From: Aliivibrio finisterrensis_A
GTDB taxonomy: Bacteria > Pseudomonadota > Gammaproteobacteria > Enterobacterales > Vibrionaceae
Length of the DNA stretch: 64,000 nt
NCBI RefSeq assembly: GCF_004167675.1
Contig: NZ_SEZQ01000002.1
Reading direction: 5' to 3' (one strand)
The notes beneath the pieces were generated by a model. The model was given only the letters and a program-made list of their open reading frames with translations. It did not search any database and was not told where the DNA came from. This document shows positions 1 to 8,201 of this stretch, piece after piece (position 1 is the stretch's first letter; every line of letters starts with the position of its first letter). A program made the position numbers and the translations under genes.

Positions 1-60
1 TTAGACATCAATTAATACAACTCTTAATAACAGATGAGACCATCATAATACTTGCTATGG

Positions 61-1500
61 TTAACTTGCAACATCCTGAGCTTTGGCGTGTTTATAGATA
101 TCTAATGTCTTTAACCGTTGTATAGCATGCTCAATAATAGGATCTACGTAATTATCTGGCTTGAATAGTGGTTTGCTATAAGGGTTATGCAATAGTTTTC
201 CGGTTAGCGTTGTTAATTCTGGTAGCCAGTGCTTGATGAAAATCCCATTATTATCAAAGCGTTCACTTTGTGTGGTGGGGTTAAATATCCGAAAGTAAGG
301 CGTGCTGTCACAACCTACTGATGCACACCACTGCCAACCGCCATTATTCGAGGCAAAGTCACCATCAATAAGTTTTGACATAAAATACTGCTCGCCCCAG
401 CGCCAATTAATGTGTAAATCTTTAACTAAAAAACTGGCGGTGATCATCCGTAACCGGTTATGCATCCAACCCGTATTGTTGAGTTGTTTCATTGCGGCAT
501 CTACAATAGGAAATCCAGTCTCGCCTTTACACCATTGCTCAAATTTGTCGTGGTCGTTATTCCATTGAATGTATTTGTCAAAACTCAAAAAAGCGTGGTT
601 TTTAGACAACAATGGATAAAAGTGAAGTAGATGAGTGTAAAATTCTCGCCAAATTAACTCATCAAGCCATATCTCTTGTCCCTGAGTTAATCGGTTATTC
701 GCTTCCAAATGCAAACGTAAAATGCACTGTTTTGCTGAAATTGCGCCAATAGCCAAATAAGGAGAGAGTTGACTTGTTCCCTCTATGGCTGGGTAATCTC
801 GTTGGTCATTATATTGTTGTGATTTTTCACGGCAAAATTGACGCATGGCATTAAGTATCGTTTTATTTGAAACAGACCACGCCTTGCTCTCATTCGTTAC
901 AGAGCGAGTAAATGTATGGTCATGGTACTCTTTAAATGACCTTAACTGTGTCGTCGATAATTCAACTGAAGCGGTCACTTTTTCAATGGTTGGAAAGTGT
1001 TGATAAAAGTATTCTCTCCACGCCTTTTTAAATGGCGTAAAAACTTTATAAGGTTGATGAGTTTTATTCAGTACTTTGCCAACTTGTACCGCACATTTGG
1101 CGTCATAAAAAGCACACTGAACATCAGAGAGTTGTGTTACAACATCAGCATCTCGGCCTAATTCATCAGCCTCATATTCTTTATTCGCAAATAGGTGTGA
1201 AATACCAAGATTTTTGCACAATGCGTGAAGCTGTTGTGGAACATCCTTGAACCAAGGACAAGACAATACCAGCAAGGGAATATTTAATGAGTGGAGCTCT
1301 TTTTCAAGCTCAAGCAAGCGTCTCTTTATCAAATCAATTTGAATTGAAGCTTTATTGTGTCGTTGCCATTGCGATTCACTGGTTATAAAAATAGCGACAG
1401 TAGGGGCTTGATTTGCAAGAGCAGCAGATAACGCCGGGTTATCAGCCACTCTTAAATCAGTACGAAACCAAACGCATTGCATGGTTGGTTTATAATCCAT
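61..1500 (-). CDS. phrB: Deoxyribodipyrimidine (CPD) photolyase
   Basis: Class I cryptochrome/photolyase-family flavoprotein that uses blue light and reduced FAD to split cyclobutane pyrimidine dimers. The 479-aa product has the usual family length. The N-terminal alpha/beta antenna domain begins with the WFRTDLRVADNPAL type motif. The C-terminal FAD-binding helical domain carries the family signature at about residues 340-391 (TGWMHNRLRMI, then DGDFASNNGGWQW), including tryptophans of the electron-transfer chain. It overlaps the end of the upstream DUF523 gene by 11 bp on the same strand, so the two are almost certainly cotranscribed. This gene pairing is common in Vibrionaceae. CPD rather than 6-4 specificity is inferred from the family pattern. 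Confidence 0.95.
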   Translation of the reverse strand: MDYKPTMQCVWFRTDLRVADNPALSAALANQAPTVAIFITSESQWQRHNKASIQIDLIKRRLLELEKELHSLNIPLLVLSCPWFKDVPQQLHALCKNLGISHLFANKEYEADELGRDADVVTQLSDVQCAFYDAKCAVQVGKVLNKTHQPYKVFTPFKKAWREYFYQHFPTIEKVTASVELSTTQLRSFKEYHDHTFTRSVTNESKAWSVSNKTILNAMRQFCREKSQQYNDQRDYPAIEGTSQLSPYLAIGAISAKQCILRLHLEANNRLTQGQEIWLDELIWREFYTHLLHFYPLLSKNHAFLSFDKYIQWNNDHDKFEQWCKGETGFPIVDAAMKQLNNTGWMHNRLRMITASFLVKDLHINWRWGEQYFMSKLIDGDFASNNGGWQWCASVGCDSTPYFRIFNPTTQSERFDNNGIFIKHWLPELTTLTGKLLHNPYSKPLFKPDNYVDPIIEHAIQRLKTLDIYKHAKAQDVAS

Positions 1501-2434
1501 AGCGTAACCTCAGTTCTTGAGGATACGGGTCTAGAAACGATTGTTGTTTTAAATAGTCGTTATTGTGCAAACTAAGATAATGCTTAATTAGTGTAATAGG
1601 AGACAGCAGAGGCAATATGCCTTGATTGTATTCTTGAATTAATTGAGCAAGCGCTTGCTTTTGAGGGGAATCCAACTCTTTTTTGAAATATCCCTGTAAG
1701 TGCATCAGCACATTTGTGTTATTTTTTCTTGTTGCGCGTATCGACATGGTTTGCATTAATTGCGTGCGATAAAGAGTAAAAAACTCGTCAATATCATATT
1801 CTGCTACCTTAGCAACAAGTTGCCCAAGAGCTTTATAGCCAGCGGTTGAGTGTGACATCAGGGTATATTTATAACGAGAATGGAAGGCAATGATTTTACC
1901 TGCTGTTGGTTCCCCATCCATAGATTGATAAAGATCGTGTAAGCAGAAAACTCGAGTAATAAAATTTTCTTTCAATACAGGATCATTAAGTCGGCCATCT
2001 TCCTCAACGGGTAACCATGGCATTTGTTCCATCAAGACACCGGTGTAAAGTCCGACCCCATTTTTGGTGGCATTGTTTTTACTGTAAACCTTAACGCGTT
2101 CCATACCGCAGCTAGGGGAGTTAGCGCAAACAATGTAGCCACATAATTCAGCTGTTTTTAAACGGTTCGCCGTCTGTTTTGCGAAGTTAAGCATAGAGTC
2201 TGTATAGTCTAATGTAGAGTCTTTAGAATCAACCAAAGCGATGCGTTCTTCATTACTGATGAGGCGTATTGTCGGTCTAGGCACAGACATCCCACTCCCC
2301 ACTTCAGGGCAGATAGGAATGTAATTAAAATAAGGAGAAAGTACTTTTTCGACAAATTTATTATGTTTATGACCGCCATCGAAACGGACTTTTTCTCCAA
2401 TAACACATGAACTTATCCCAATATTAATCGTCAT
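1490..2434 (-). CDS. DUF523 and DUF1722 domain protein (YbgA-like)
   Basis: 314 aa. The N-terminal DUF523 half (about residues 1-150) has its conserved cysteine motifs: SSCVIGEKVRFDGGHK near the start, a CPEVGSGM segment, and CANSPSCGMERVKVY. The C-terminal DUF1722 half is about residues 190-305. The biochemical role of the family is not established. The gene is commonly found beside photolyase genes, as here, where its end overlaps the phr start by 11 bp, so a link to light or UV stress is inferred from context. The ATG start is supported by a GGAG element about 9 bases upstream. The promoter must lie in the 137-bp gap shared with divergent tyrR. Confidence 0.85.
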   Translation of the reverse strand: MTINIGISSCVIGEKVRFDGGHKHNKFVEKVLSPYFNYIPICPEVGSGMSVPRPTIRLISNEERIALVDSKDSTLDYTDSMLNFAKQTANRLKTAELCGYIVCANSPSCGMERVKVYSKNNATKNGVGLYTGVLMEQMPWLPVEEDGRLNDPVLKENFITRVFCLHDLYQSMDGEPTAGKIIAFHSRYKYTLMSHSTAGYKALGQLVAKVAEYDIDEFFTLYRTQLMQTMSIRATRKNNTNVLMHLQGYFKKELDSPQKQALAQLIQEYNQGILPLLSPITLIKHYLSLHNNDYLKQQSFLDPYPQELRLRYGL

Positions 2435-2532
2435 TATTATTTCTCCATTAGGTTCCTTTCTAAATTAAACGGTTGAAATGCACATTTGGATCACTTGTTT
2501 CTTGACTCTTTTTTTCCTCTCACGCAAACTGG

Positions 2533-2550
2533 TGTAAACATTTAGTGACA
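2533..2550 (+). promoter_or_regulatory. Candidate TyrR box upstream of tyrR
   Basis: The 18-mer TGTAAACATTTAGTGACA fits the TyrR box TGTAAA-N6-TTTACA with a perfect left arm and 4 of 6 matches in the right arm. It is flanked by GGTGT/ACACC symmetry (2531-2552). It sits 22 bp before the tyrR GTG start, in the gap shared with the divergent DUF523-phr genes. Autoregulation of tyrR is known in E. coli, so the same is inferred here. Confidence 0.6.
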
Positions 2551-2571
2551 CCTATTATTTGAGGAATTTTT

Positions 2572-4119
2572 GTGCGTCTTGAAGTGCAATGTAAAGATCG
2601 ATTAGGTCTAACCCGTGAATTACTAGATATTCTCGCGTCTCAGAATATTGATTTACGAGATATTGAGATTAATAAAGCCGGGTTAATCTATCTTAATTTT
2701 CCAGAAGTCGCTTTTGATGAGTTTAGTCAATTAATGGCAAAAATTCGAAGAATAGAAGGTGTTATTGATGTTCGTAAAATTCCATTTTTACCAAGTGAAC
2801 GTCGTAATATGGAATTACTCGCTGTATTAAGCACCTTACCTGATCCGGTATTTGCGATTAACCTTAAAGGGAAAATCGATAATGCGAATCAGGCAGTCGC
2901 GTCTTTATTTAATAGAGATAAAGAGGCACTCATTGGTGAGCCTGCGAATGTATTATTACCAAATTTTAATGTGATGTATTGGCTAGAAGAATCCCGTGTT
3001 CGCCAGCGAGAGTCTATGGATATTGAAGGCATGAACTACGTGATGGAAATCATGCCTGTATACATTACTGATGATGATAACGCCTCGATCTTAGCAAGCG
3101 CAGTGGTGATAATTAAGCCTGCTATGGATTCAACACTGGCTCGTCCATTCATTCCAGAACCATCGAACCTTGGTTTTGAGCATTTTGTTGGATCATCAAC
3201 GAAATATAAAACGTTAATTTCGCAAGCAAAAAAGCTGTCTGATATCGATCAATCGTTATTAATTCAAGGTGAAACGGGTACGGGTAAAGAAATGTTAGCT
3301 CGTGCTTGTCACAATGCCTCTATCCGTTCAGGTAAAGCTTTTATGGTGGTTAACTGTGCAGCCATGCCGGATGATGTCGCTGAAACCGAATTGTTTGGCT
3401 ACGCTCCAGGTGCATTTCCCAATATGCCAGAAGGTAAGAAGGGGATCATTGAGCAAGCGGACGGCGGAACGGTTTTCTTTGATGAGATCAGTGAGATGAG
3501 CCCACTGTTGCAAATCAAGCTGTTACGCTTTATTCAAGATGGGAATTTCCGTCGAGTGGGTGAAGAAAAAGAGATCCACGTTGACGTTGGGATCATTGGT
3601 GCAAGTAAGAAAGAGCTACTAGACTTAGTAGAACAAGGCGTATTCCGAGAGGATCTTTATTACCGTTTAAACGTATTATTTTTAGAAATTCCGCCACTGC
3701 GTGAACGCCCTTCAGACATTGCGACCTTATTTGACTTTTTTGTTGCTCAGTTATGTAAAGAGCTAAGCATTGTGAAACCCTCTATTTCAGAAGAAGTGTA
3801 TGAATATTTACGCAGTTATTCATGGCCGGGTAACGTTCGCCAGCTAAAAAGCTCGACACTAAAAGCGTTAACTCAAATGGATAGAAATCAGTTAGAGACC
3901 TCTCACTTTATGCTGCCAATATCTGAAGCGAAAACAGCAAGTATGATGGATATCAATGTAGATGGTACATTGGATGAGATAATGAAATCGTATGAATCAA
4001 TGATCCTAACTGGATTATATGGTGATTTTCCTTCAAGTCGTAAGTTAGCTAAGCGATTAGGCGTTTCACATACCGCGATAGCGAATAAATTGCGAGATTA
4101 TGGGATAGGGAAGAAATAG
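2572..4119 (+). CDS. tyrR: Transcriptional regulator TyrR
   Basis: 515-aa regulator of aromatic amino-acid biosynthesis and transport. Domains in order: N-terminal ACT domain (about 1-70, MRLEVQCKDRLGLTRELLD), PAS domain (about 78-190), AAA+ sigma54-type ATPase domain (about 205-430, Walker A GETGTGKE and Walker B-like VFFDEISEM), and a C-terminal Fis-like HTH (about 480-513, SRKLAKRLGVSHTAIANKL). The GAFTGA loop of true sigma54 activators is altered here to GAFPNM, as expected for TyrR, which works with sigma70 polymerase. It starts with GTG, preceded by GAGGAA. A candidate TyrR box lies just upstream, and a GNAT gene follows within 10 bp. Confidence 0.96.
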   Translation: MRLEVQCKDRLGLTRELLDILASQNIDLRDIEINKAGLIYLNFPEVAFDEFSQLMAKIRRIEGVIDVRKIPFLPSERRNMELLAVLSTLPDPVFAINLKGKIDNANQAVASLFNRDKEALIGEPANVLLPNFNVMYWLEESRVRQRESMDIEGMNYVMEIMPVYITDDDNASILASAVVIIKPAMDSTLARPFIPEPSNLGFEHFVGSSTKYKTLISQAKKLSDIDQSLLIQGETGTGKEMLARACHNASIRSGKAFMVVNCAAMPDDVAETELFGYAPGAFPNMPEGKKGIIEQADGGTVFFDEISEMSPLLQIKLLRFIQDGNFRRVGEEKEIHVDVGIIGASKKELLDLVEQGVFREDLYYRLNVLFLEIPPLRERPSDIATLFDFFVAQLCKELSIVKPSISEEVYEYLRSYSWPGNVRQLKSSTLKALTQMDRNQLETSHFMLPISEAKTASMMDINVDGTLDEIMKSYESMILTGLYGDFPSSRKLAKRLGVSHTAIANKLRDYGIGKK

Positions 4120-4128
4120 GGGAACGAC

Positions 4129-4686
4129 ATGGATGTGCATTTTGAGTTTGATCATTACCAAGTTCGTCTAATTAAAAGCAGTGATTCTGTGATGATTGCG
4201 AATTACTTCATGCGTAATCGTCACCATTTAGCGCCGTGGGAGCCTAAGCGTGCGAATTCTTTTTTTACTGCGGAAGGTTGGAAGCAACGTTTATTGCAAT
4301 TGGTTGAGTTACATAAGCATAATTTGGCGTTTTATTTTGTGATCCTCGATACTCAGGAGAAGAAAATTATTGGTTCAGTGAGTTTTAGTAATATTACTCG
4401 TTTTCCATTCCACGCTGGTCATGTGGGCTATTCTCTCGATGAGCATTATCAAGGTAATGGGATCATGCAGCGAGCACTTAAGCATACGGTGGATTGGATG
4501 TTCACGGTTCAACACCTTCATCGGATCATGGCCGCGTATATTCCTCATAATAAGAAAAGCGGCAATGTTTTATCGGCGCTCGGATTCGTTAAAGAAGGGG
4601 AAGCAAAAGATTACCTTTATATTAATGGTGCATGGGAAGACCATATTCTGACTTCTAAGATAAACACCGATTGGGTGCCAGAATAA
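4129..4686 (+). CDS. rimJ: GNAT acetyltransferase, RimJ/RimL type
   Basis: 185 aa with an N-acetyltransferase fold of the RimJ/RimL class, which acetylates N-termini of ribosomal or other proteins using acetyl-CoA. The acetyl-CoA-binding motif appears as GYSLDEHYQGNGIMQRAL (about residues 103-120). HRIMAAYIPHNKKSGNVLSALGF (two adjoining parts, about 135-160) matches the family C-terminal motif. It starts 9 bp after tyrR with AGGGGA as ribosome binding site, so it is probably cotranscribed. RimJ is the closest named E. coli relative by overall pattern. The actual substrate cannot be told from the sequence. Confidence 0.8.
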   Translation: MDVHFEFDHYQVRLIKSSDSVMIANYFMRNRHHLAPWEPKRANSFFTAEGWKQRLLQLVELHKHNLAFYFVILDTQEKKIIGSVSFSNITRFPFHAGHVGYSLDEHYQGNGIMQRALKHTVDWMFTVQHLHRIMAAYIPHNKKSGNVLSALGFVKEGEAKDYLYINGAWEDHILTSKINTDWVPE

Positions 4687-4814
4687 TTCTATTTTTGTGG
4701 CATAAATATAAGAAAGAACGGTTTAAATTGAAAGTTAGTCATGGAGTGGCCACTAAATTGGTGTACTCTAGTAAAAGTGATTTTTAAGACAATGATAATA
4801 AAGAAGGAATTTAC

Positions 4815-5024
4815 ATGCTGAAGTTCATTAAGTTTTTACAATTGTTGATTTTAGGTATTGTTGGTGCATTTGTTATTCAATCAACCGTGCTACATGGTAT
4901 TGGTATTTTCAGTGAGCGCTACGTGATCATGAGCTTGGTGCTGACCGCATTATTAGAACTGGCTATTTTCATTATCTACAAGCTAGTAGAAGATGATTTT
5001 ACCAATGAGCCGAAAGTGAAATAA
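4815..5024 (+). CDS. Small inner-membrane protein (69 aa)
   Basis: Short protein with two predicted membrane helices: FLQLLILGIVGAFVIQSTVL (about residues 7-26) and YVIMSLVLTALLELAIFIIY (about 36-55). The C-terminus is charged (KLVEDDFTNEPKVK). The ATG follows an AAGGAA ribosome binding site at good spacing, and a clear Rho-independent terminator follows, so it looks like a real monocistronic gene. It was not recognised as a named family, although similar small membrane proteins are common in vibrios. Confidence 0.7.
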   Translation: MLKFIKFLQLLILGIVGAFVIQSTVLHGIGIFSERYVIMSLVLTALLELAIFIIYKLVEDDFTNEPKVK

Positions 5025-5052
5025 TAGCATTTAACCTTATATCTAGTGTTTC

Positions 5053-5083
5053 AAGCCGAGCGATTTTTATTCTCGGCTTTTTT
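5053..5083 (+). terminator. Rho-independent terminator after the 69-aa membrane protein gene
   Basis: AAGCCGAG stem, short loop, CTCGGCTT stem followed by a T run (about 5053-5083). It overlaps the end of the decayed transposase fragment on the opposite strand. Confidence 0.85.
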
Positions 5084-5084
5084 G

Positions 5085-5240
5085 TGGATGTATAAGCAAT
5101 CCGTATTAATGAAAAGGTTCACCATAAAGCCAGTACAACTATGATGTCTAACATATCTATTTGAGAAACATTCTTTAACTTTTCAAAGATAACTTCAATC
5201 ATAAATCTACTATTAGATAGCACTGATAAGTATTGATTAT
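5085..5240 (-). pseudogene. IS982-family transposase C-terminal remnant
   Basis: Reading the minus strand from about 5240, one frame gives SRFMIEVIFEKLKNVSQI. This matches the conserved (R)xxIE-x-(F/N)-xxLKN-xxQI segment of IS982-family DDE transposases, with its catalytic Glu. A shift to the next frame then continues as RYVRHHSCTGFMVNL, matching the following EHxRHRSxxxFxVNL motif. The rest of the element is absent and the reading frame is broken, so this is a dead fragment. Family assignment rests on these two adjoining motifs read by eye. Confidence 0.6.
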
Positions 5241-5243
5241 CTA

Positions 5244-5477
5244 CTAAAAATCAAAGTTCAAACTAAAATCGAAATAGCTTTTTTCTTTTGGGCTTTTATC
5301 ATCAAAGTAATAGTTGTACGAAATGGTAGGTTTAACCCCAAAGATGTTTAATGTGATTCCTGGAGATATATATTATTCAGGCTTGCGAACCATCCTTGGT
5401 GACGATGCGGGTATATTATGGAAATTCATGTTGGTTGAATATTTGTTAATCCTAAATTGGCTATTAAGCCTGACTTA
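5244..5477 (-). pseudogene. Remnant of an outer-membrane beta-barrel protein gene (C-terminal part)
   Basis: On the minus strand the frame between 5477 and 5247 encodes about 76 codons ending ...KPTISYNYYFDDKSPKEKS then YFDFSLNFDF and TAG. It has alternating polar and aromatic strands and a terminal phenylalanine, the hallmark of a Gram-negative outer-membrane barrel C-terminus. An in-frame TAA at 5373-5375 and no upstream start show it is broken. It abuts the IS982 remnant. From 5478 to 5730 nothing interpretable was seen. Confidence 0.5.
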
Positions 5478-5730
5478 ATACGAAGTGGCCCACATTAGGT
5501 ATTTTTGGCATTTAAGTTAACGGAGTACAATTATTACGAGATGACTAATTTAAACACTCTTTATAGCTTCGGGGGTTGTGGGCTATCGATACAGAGTTGA
5601 AATGTAGGCATGTGAGACAACTAAAGATTGAGGGGCTATTTAGCGTTGATATGTCATAAAAGGAGAATGTCGATGTAAGCTGATGTAGGTGCTATGTCTT
5701 TAGCCATTTAGAACGACGGAAACCGGATGC

Positions 5731-5759
5731 AAAAACGCCCCCTATATAGAAGGAGGCGA
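5731..5759 (-). terminator. Terminator of the DUF1254 gene (minus strand)
   Basis: Read on the minus strand: CGCCTCC stem, short loop, GGGGGCG stem and a T5 tail (5759 down to 5731), 23 bp past the stop of the minus-strand gene. Confidence 0.75.
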
Positions 5760-5781
5760 TAAGAATAAATTAGATTTAAAT

Positions 5782-7221
5782 TTAGTTGATTCGTTCGATT
5801 GATGGTGGAATAAATTTAAACCACTCTTCGCTTGGACCGTACATACGGAATAGTGAGAACCACTCTTCACCTTTATTTAGAGGCATGCAGTTTGTCATGT
5901 CATCTGTGCAGTTAGCAGACCAATAAATATCGACAGAGCCATCCGTATTGATTTCAAAATCTGGTTGATTTGATGCTACGCCGATATTTGTACCTGTACC
6001 TTCAAGATAAGCACCAGTTTCCATAGAGTAGGTCAAGAAGGAGTAGAAGCTTCTTGCAGGCACATCACTATGTTTAGCAATATGAAGTTTGTAATCATGA
6101 TCACCATTCATTGGTCGACCTTCACTATCTAAAACCCCCTTAATGTAAGTCGTTGATTTAGACTCTGCGAGAGATGCTGGTGGTGCGAAATAGTAAGTGA
6201 ATGTCGTCCCACGTCCTGAGTAATCATTCCAGTTTGGAGAAACATAAGTTGCGTTTGTTGCCATCATTTCTTGGTTTACTGGAATGGTCCAAGCTGAAGC
6301 GTTACCCCATAAGCCAGGGGCATAATACGTGAAATCATGCTTTATCTCCTCTTGCAGTTCAGAGATTGAAGTGGTGAAGATCTCAGTTTGCTTTGCTGTT
6401 GGTGCGAACTCTTTATCTTTCTCAATGCCAATCATTTTCATCATACCGTAGAAGCCTTTTTCATCTGCTTTTACGATTTCGGTCTGAATCGCTCGGTTAG
6501 CCGATTCCCAAAACGACATATCCCATTTAATGTGGCCATCATATTGAACATCGTCAAGAGTGATGAATTCTGTAATTGGCTCTGAACCTAATGGATAGAT
6601 TTTCATTGTACGGACATACTGTGCGTGAGCTTCCATGTCCTTCTCTGAAGTCGTTTTCGTTAGGGAGCGGATAGAGATATAACCGCGATTTGTTGGCTGT
6701 TCAACGACAATATAGCCTGAAGTATCACCTTCAAAACCTTTAGGTACAATTAGATATTTACCACCTTTACCTTTATCTTCACCGCCGGGACCAACATCCA
6801 TGATCGGCTCATGCCATGATGAAAGAAAAGTACCAAAGAACGCGTTGGTTTCGGTTGCTGGTGGGATCTCAACAACGATTGGACCGTCTTCGATGTTGTG
6901 GTAAGTATGAACATAAGGAGAATTATTATTACCTGTTACCATTGCCGCTTGTGAAGTCATTGGGCGTTCATAGAAGTAAACCGTGTTGTTGCGCTTATCT
7001 TCATTACCAAACGTATCAAAGGCTACCTGTGCCATACGTTCGTACATTACTTGTGGCATGACCCAAATACCAGCCTCTAATGCGCGGCGGTGGAAACGTT
7101 TATTGTCTATAGTGACCTGCTGCTCTGCCGAAATTTGTGATGTAGATGTGTTTGCAGTCGTACTAAATGCAGCAAGAGACAGAGTTGCAGTTATCGCTGT
7201 TGTGAGGATGGTTTTTTTCAT
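5782..7221 (-). CDS. Secreted DUF1254/DUF1214 family protein
   Basis: 479 aa with an N-terminal signal peptide (MKKTILTTAITATLSLAAF, cleavage about residue 23). DUF1254 lies at about 60-200 (IWVMPQVMYERMAQVAFDTF; then VYFYERPMTSQAAMVTGNN and a YVHTYHNIEDGPIVVEIP segment) and DUF1214 at about 340-470. It is probably a periplasmic or outer-surface protein of unknown biochemical role. The gene is transcribed alone. Its upstream region holds a perfect 19-bp palindrome next to a Crp/Fnr-type regulator gene on the same strand, which suggests regulation by that factor. A second, shorter DUF1254-like gene lies 2 kb away. Confidence 0.8.
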   Translation of the reverse strand: MKKTILTTAITATLSLAAFSTTANTSTSQISAEQQVTIDNKRFHRRALEAGIWVMPQVMYERMAQVAFDTFGNEDKRNNTVYFYERPMTSQAAMVTGNNNSPYVHTYHNIEDGPIVVEIPPATETNAFFGTFLSSWHEPIMDVGPGGEDKGKGGKYLIVPKGFEGDTSGYIVVEQPTNRGYISIRSLTKTTSEKDMEAHAQYVRTMKIYPLGSEPITEFITLDDVQYDGHIKWDMSFWESANRAIQTEIVKADEKGFYGMMKMIGIEKDKEFAPTAKQTEIFTTSISELQEEIKHDFTYYAPGLWGNASAWTIPVNQEMMATNATYVSPNWNDYSGRGTTFTYYFAPPASLAESKSTTYIKGVLDSEGRPMNGDHDYKLHIAKHSDVPARSFYSFLTYSMETGAYLEGTGTNIGVASNQPDFEINTDGSVDIYWSANCTDDMTNCMPLNKGEEWFSLFRMYGPSEEWFKFIPPSIERIN

Positions 7222-7308
7222 GATTTATCCTATATGCTAAATAGGGCAGTAAAGAGTAAAGCCTGCCGTTGGAATATAGGACGACTATAACAGCGTAAAT
7301 CAAAGTGA

Positions 7309-7327
7309 ATTTCGCACTGTGCGAAAT
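7309..7327. promoter_or_regulatory. 19-bp perfect palindrome, candidate operator
   Basis: ATTTCGCACTGTGCGAAAT has two 9-bp arms around a central T. It lies between the stop codon of the Crp/Fnr-like gene (7328) and the start of the DUF1254 gene (7221), 87 bp upstream of that start. Its size and symmetry suit a dimeric helix-turn-helix regulator. It has no T-tract, so it does not look like an intrinsic terminator. Confidence 0.55.
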
Positions 7328-7948
7328 CTATTTTAAAAGTAAAACTTTTTTGTATTTTTGTTTTATTACACCTTGTGTAGAAAGTCTTTTCATAGCTCTA
7401 GATACTTTGTGTCGGCTTACTCCTAAGTAATAAGCTAAATCGTCATGAGAGATTGCAATATCATCATTTTTGTATTGAAGTTGTTTTAATCGATCTACAA
7501 GTCGTTCTTCAAGTGGCTTAGTCGCTAAACTGTCGAATTTTTGATACATAATGCGAAGCCGAGCGACTACTGTATGTGATATGAACTTAAAGAGCTCATG
7601 CTGTAATTGAGGGAAGGAGTTAATCTCTTTGTGAGAAATAGAAATAAAAGATGTATCTTCAAGCGCTAATGCTGAATAGGGGAGAGCTCCTCCATCAATA
7701 AATGCAGCATCACCAAACCAAAAACCTTCATTGCACTTTTCAATGATGACGTAATTGCCATCTTCATCGATATAGGATATTTCTAACGTTCCACTTGTTG
7801 TAACCGCTAGTTGATTGGGGACATCTCCTTGACGAAAAAGGTACTCGCCTTTCATTGCTACACGTCTTGACGTATTTTTAAATATTTTGTATAGACTTGG
7901 GTAATCGTTAGCATTGATAAGTAAATCTAATGGGTGATTGTTGTTCAT
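7328..7948 (-). CDS. Crp/Fnr-family transcriptional regulator
   Basis: 206 aa. The cyclic-nucleotide-binding-like fold lies at about 25-135 (EYLFRQGDVPNQLAVTTSGT, then GFWFGDAAFIDGGALPYSAL). A Crp-type winged helix follows at about 150-200 (ISHDDLAYYLGVSRHKVSRA). The Fnr-type N-terminal cysteine cluster is absent, so it is not an oxygen-sensing Fe-S Fnr. The exact cAMP-contact residues could not be judged. It sits directly upstream of the DUF1254 gene on the same strand, with the 19-bp palindrome between, so it is the obvious candidate regulator of that gene. Confidence 0.85.
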   Translation of the reverse strand: MNNNHPLDLLINANDYPSLYKIFKNTSRRVAMKGEYLFRQGDVPNQLAVTTSGTLEISYIDEDGNYVIIEKCNEGFWFGDAAFIDGGALPYSALALEDTSFISISHKEINSFPQLQHELFKFISHTVVARLRIMYQKFDSLATKPLEERLVDRLKQLQYKNDDIAISHDDLAYYLGVSRHKVSRAMKRLSTQGVIKQKYKKVLLLK

Positions 7949-7972
7949 AACATCTCCTAGAATTGTGCTTAA

Positions 7973-8134
7973 AATGTATTACATCTTGAACAAAGCGACT
8001 CTGTTTTTGCACACGAATTTGCGGCGAATTATCAAATTAACCCACGAGCGAATGTTCGTTACTTTGCTAATTGGTCGGAGAGCGTGAGTTATTCAAACGG
8101 TGATCACCGAATCGAGTTTAATTACCAGTTTTAG
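7973..8134 (+). pseudogene. Orphan C-terminus of an outer-membrane barrel protein
   Basis: A 53-codon open stretch on the plus strand (after TAA at 7970) has no start codon. It ends ...NPRANVRYFANWSESVSYS then NGDHRIEFNYQF and TAG. The amphipathic strands and the terminal Phe are typical of porins. No matching N-terminal part lies upstream, where the minus-strand regulator gene occupies the DNA. It is best read as the leftover tail of a deleted porin gene. Confidence 0.5.
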
Positions 8135-8201
8135 TTATTAAATTTACTTAACACTTATTTTGGGATGTAATTTTATCACCTAAAATGGTGTTCGTTTATT
8201 C

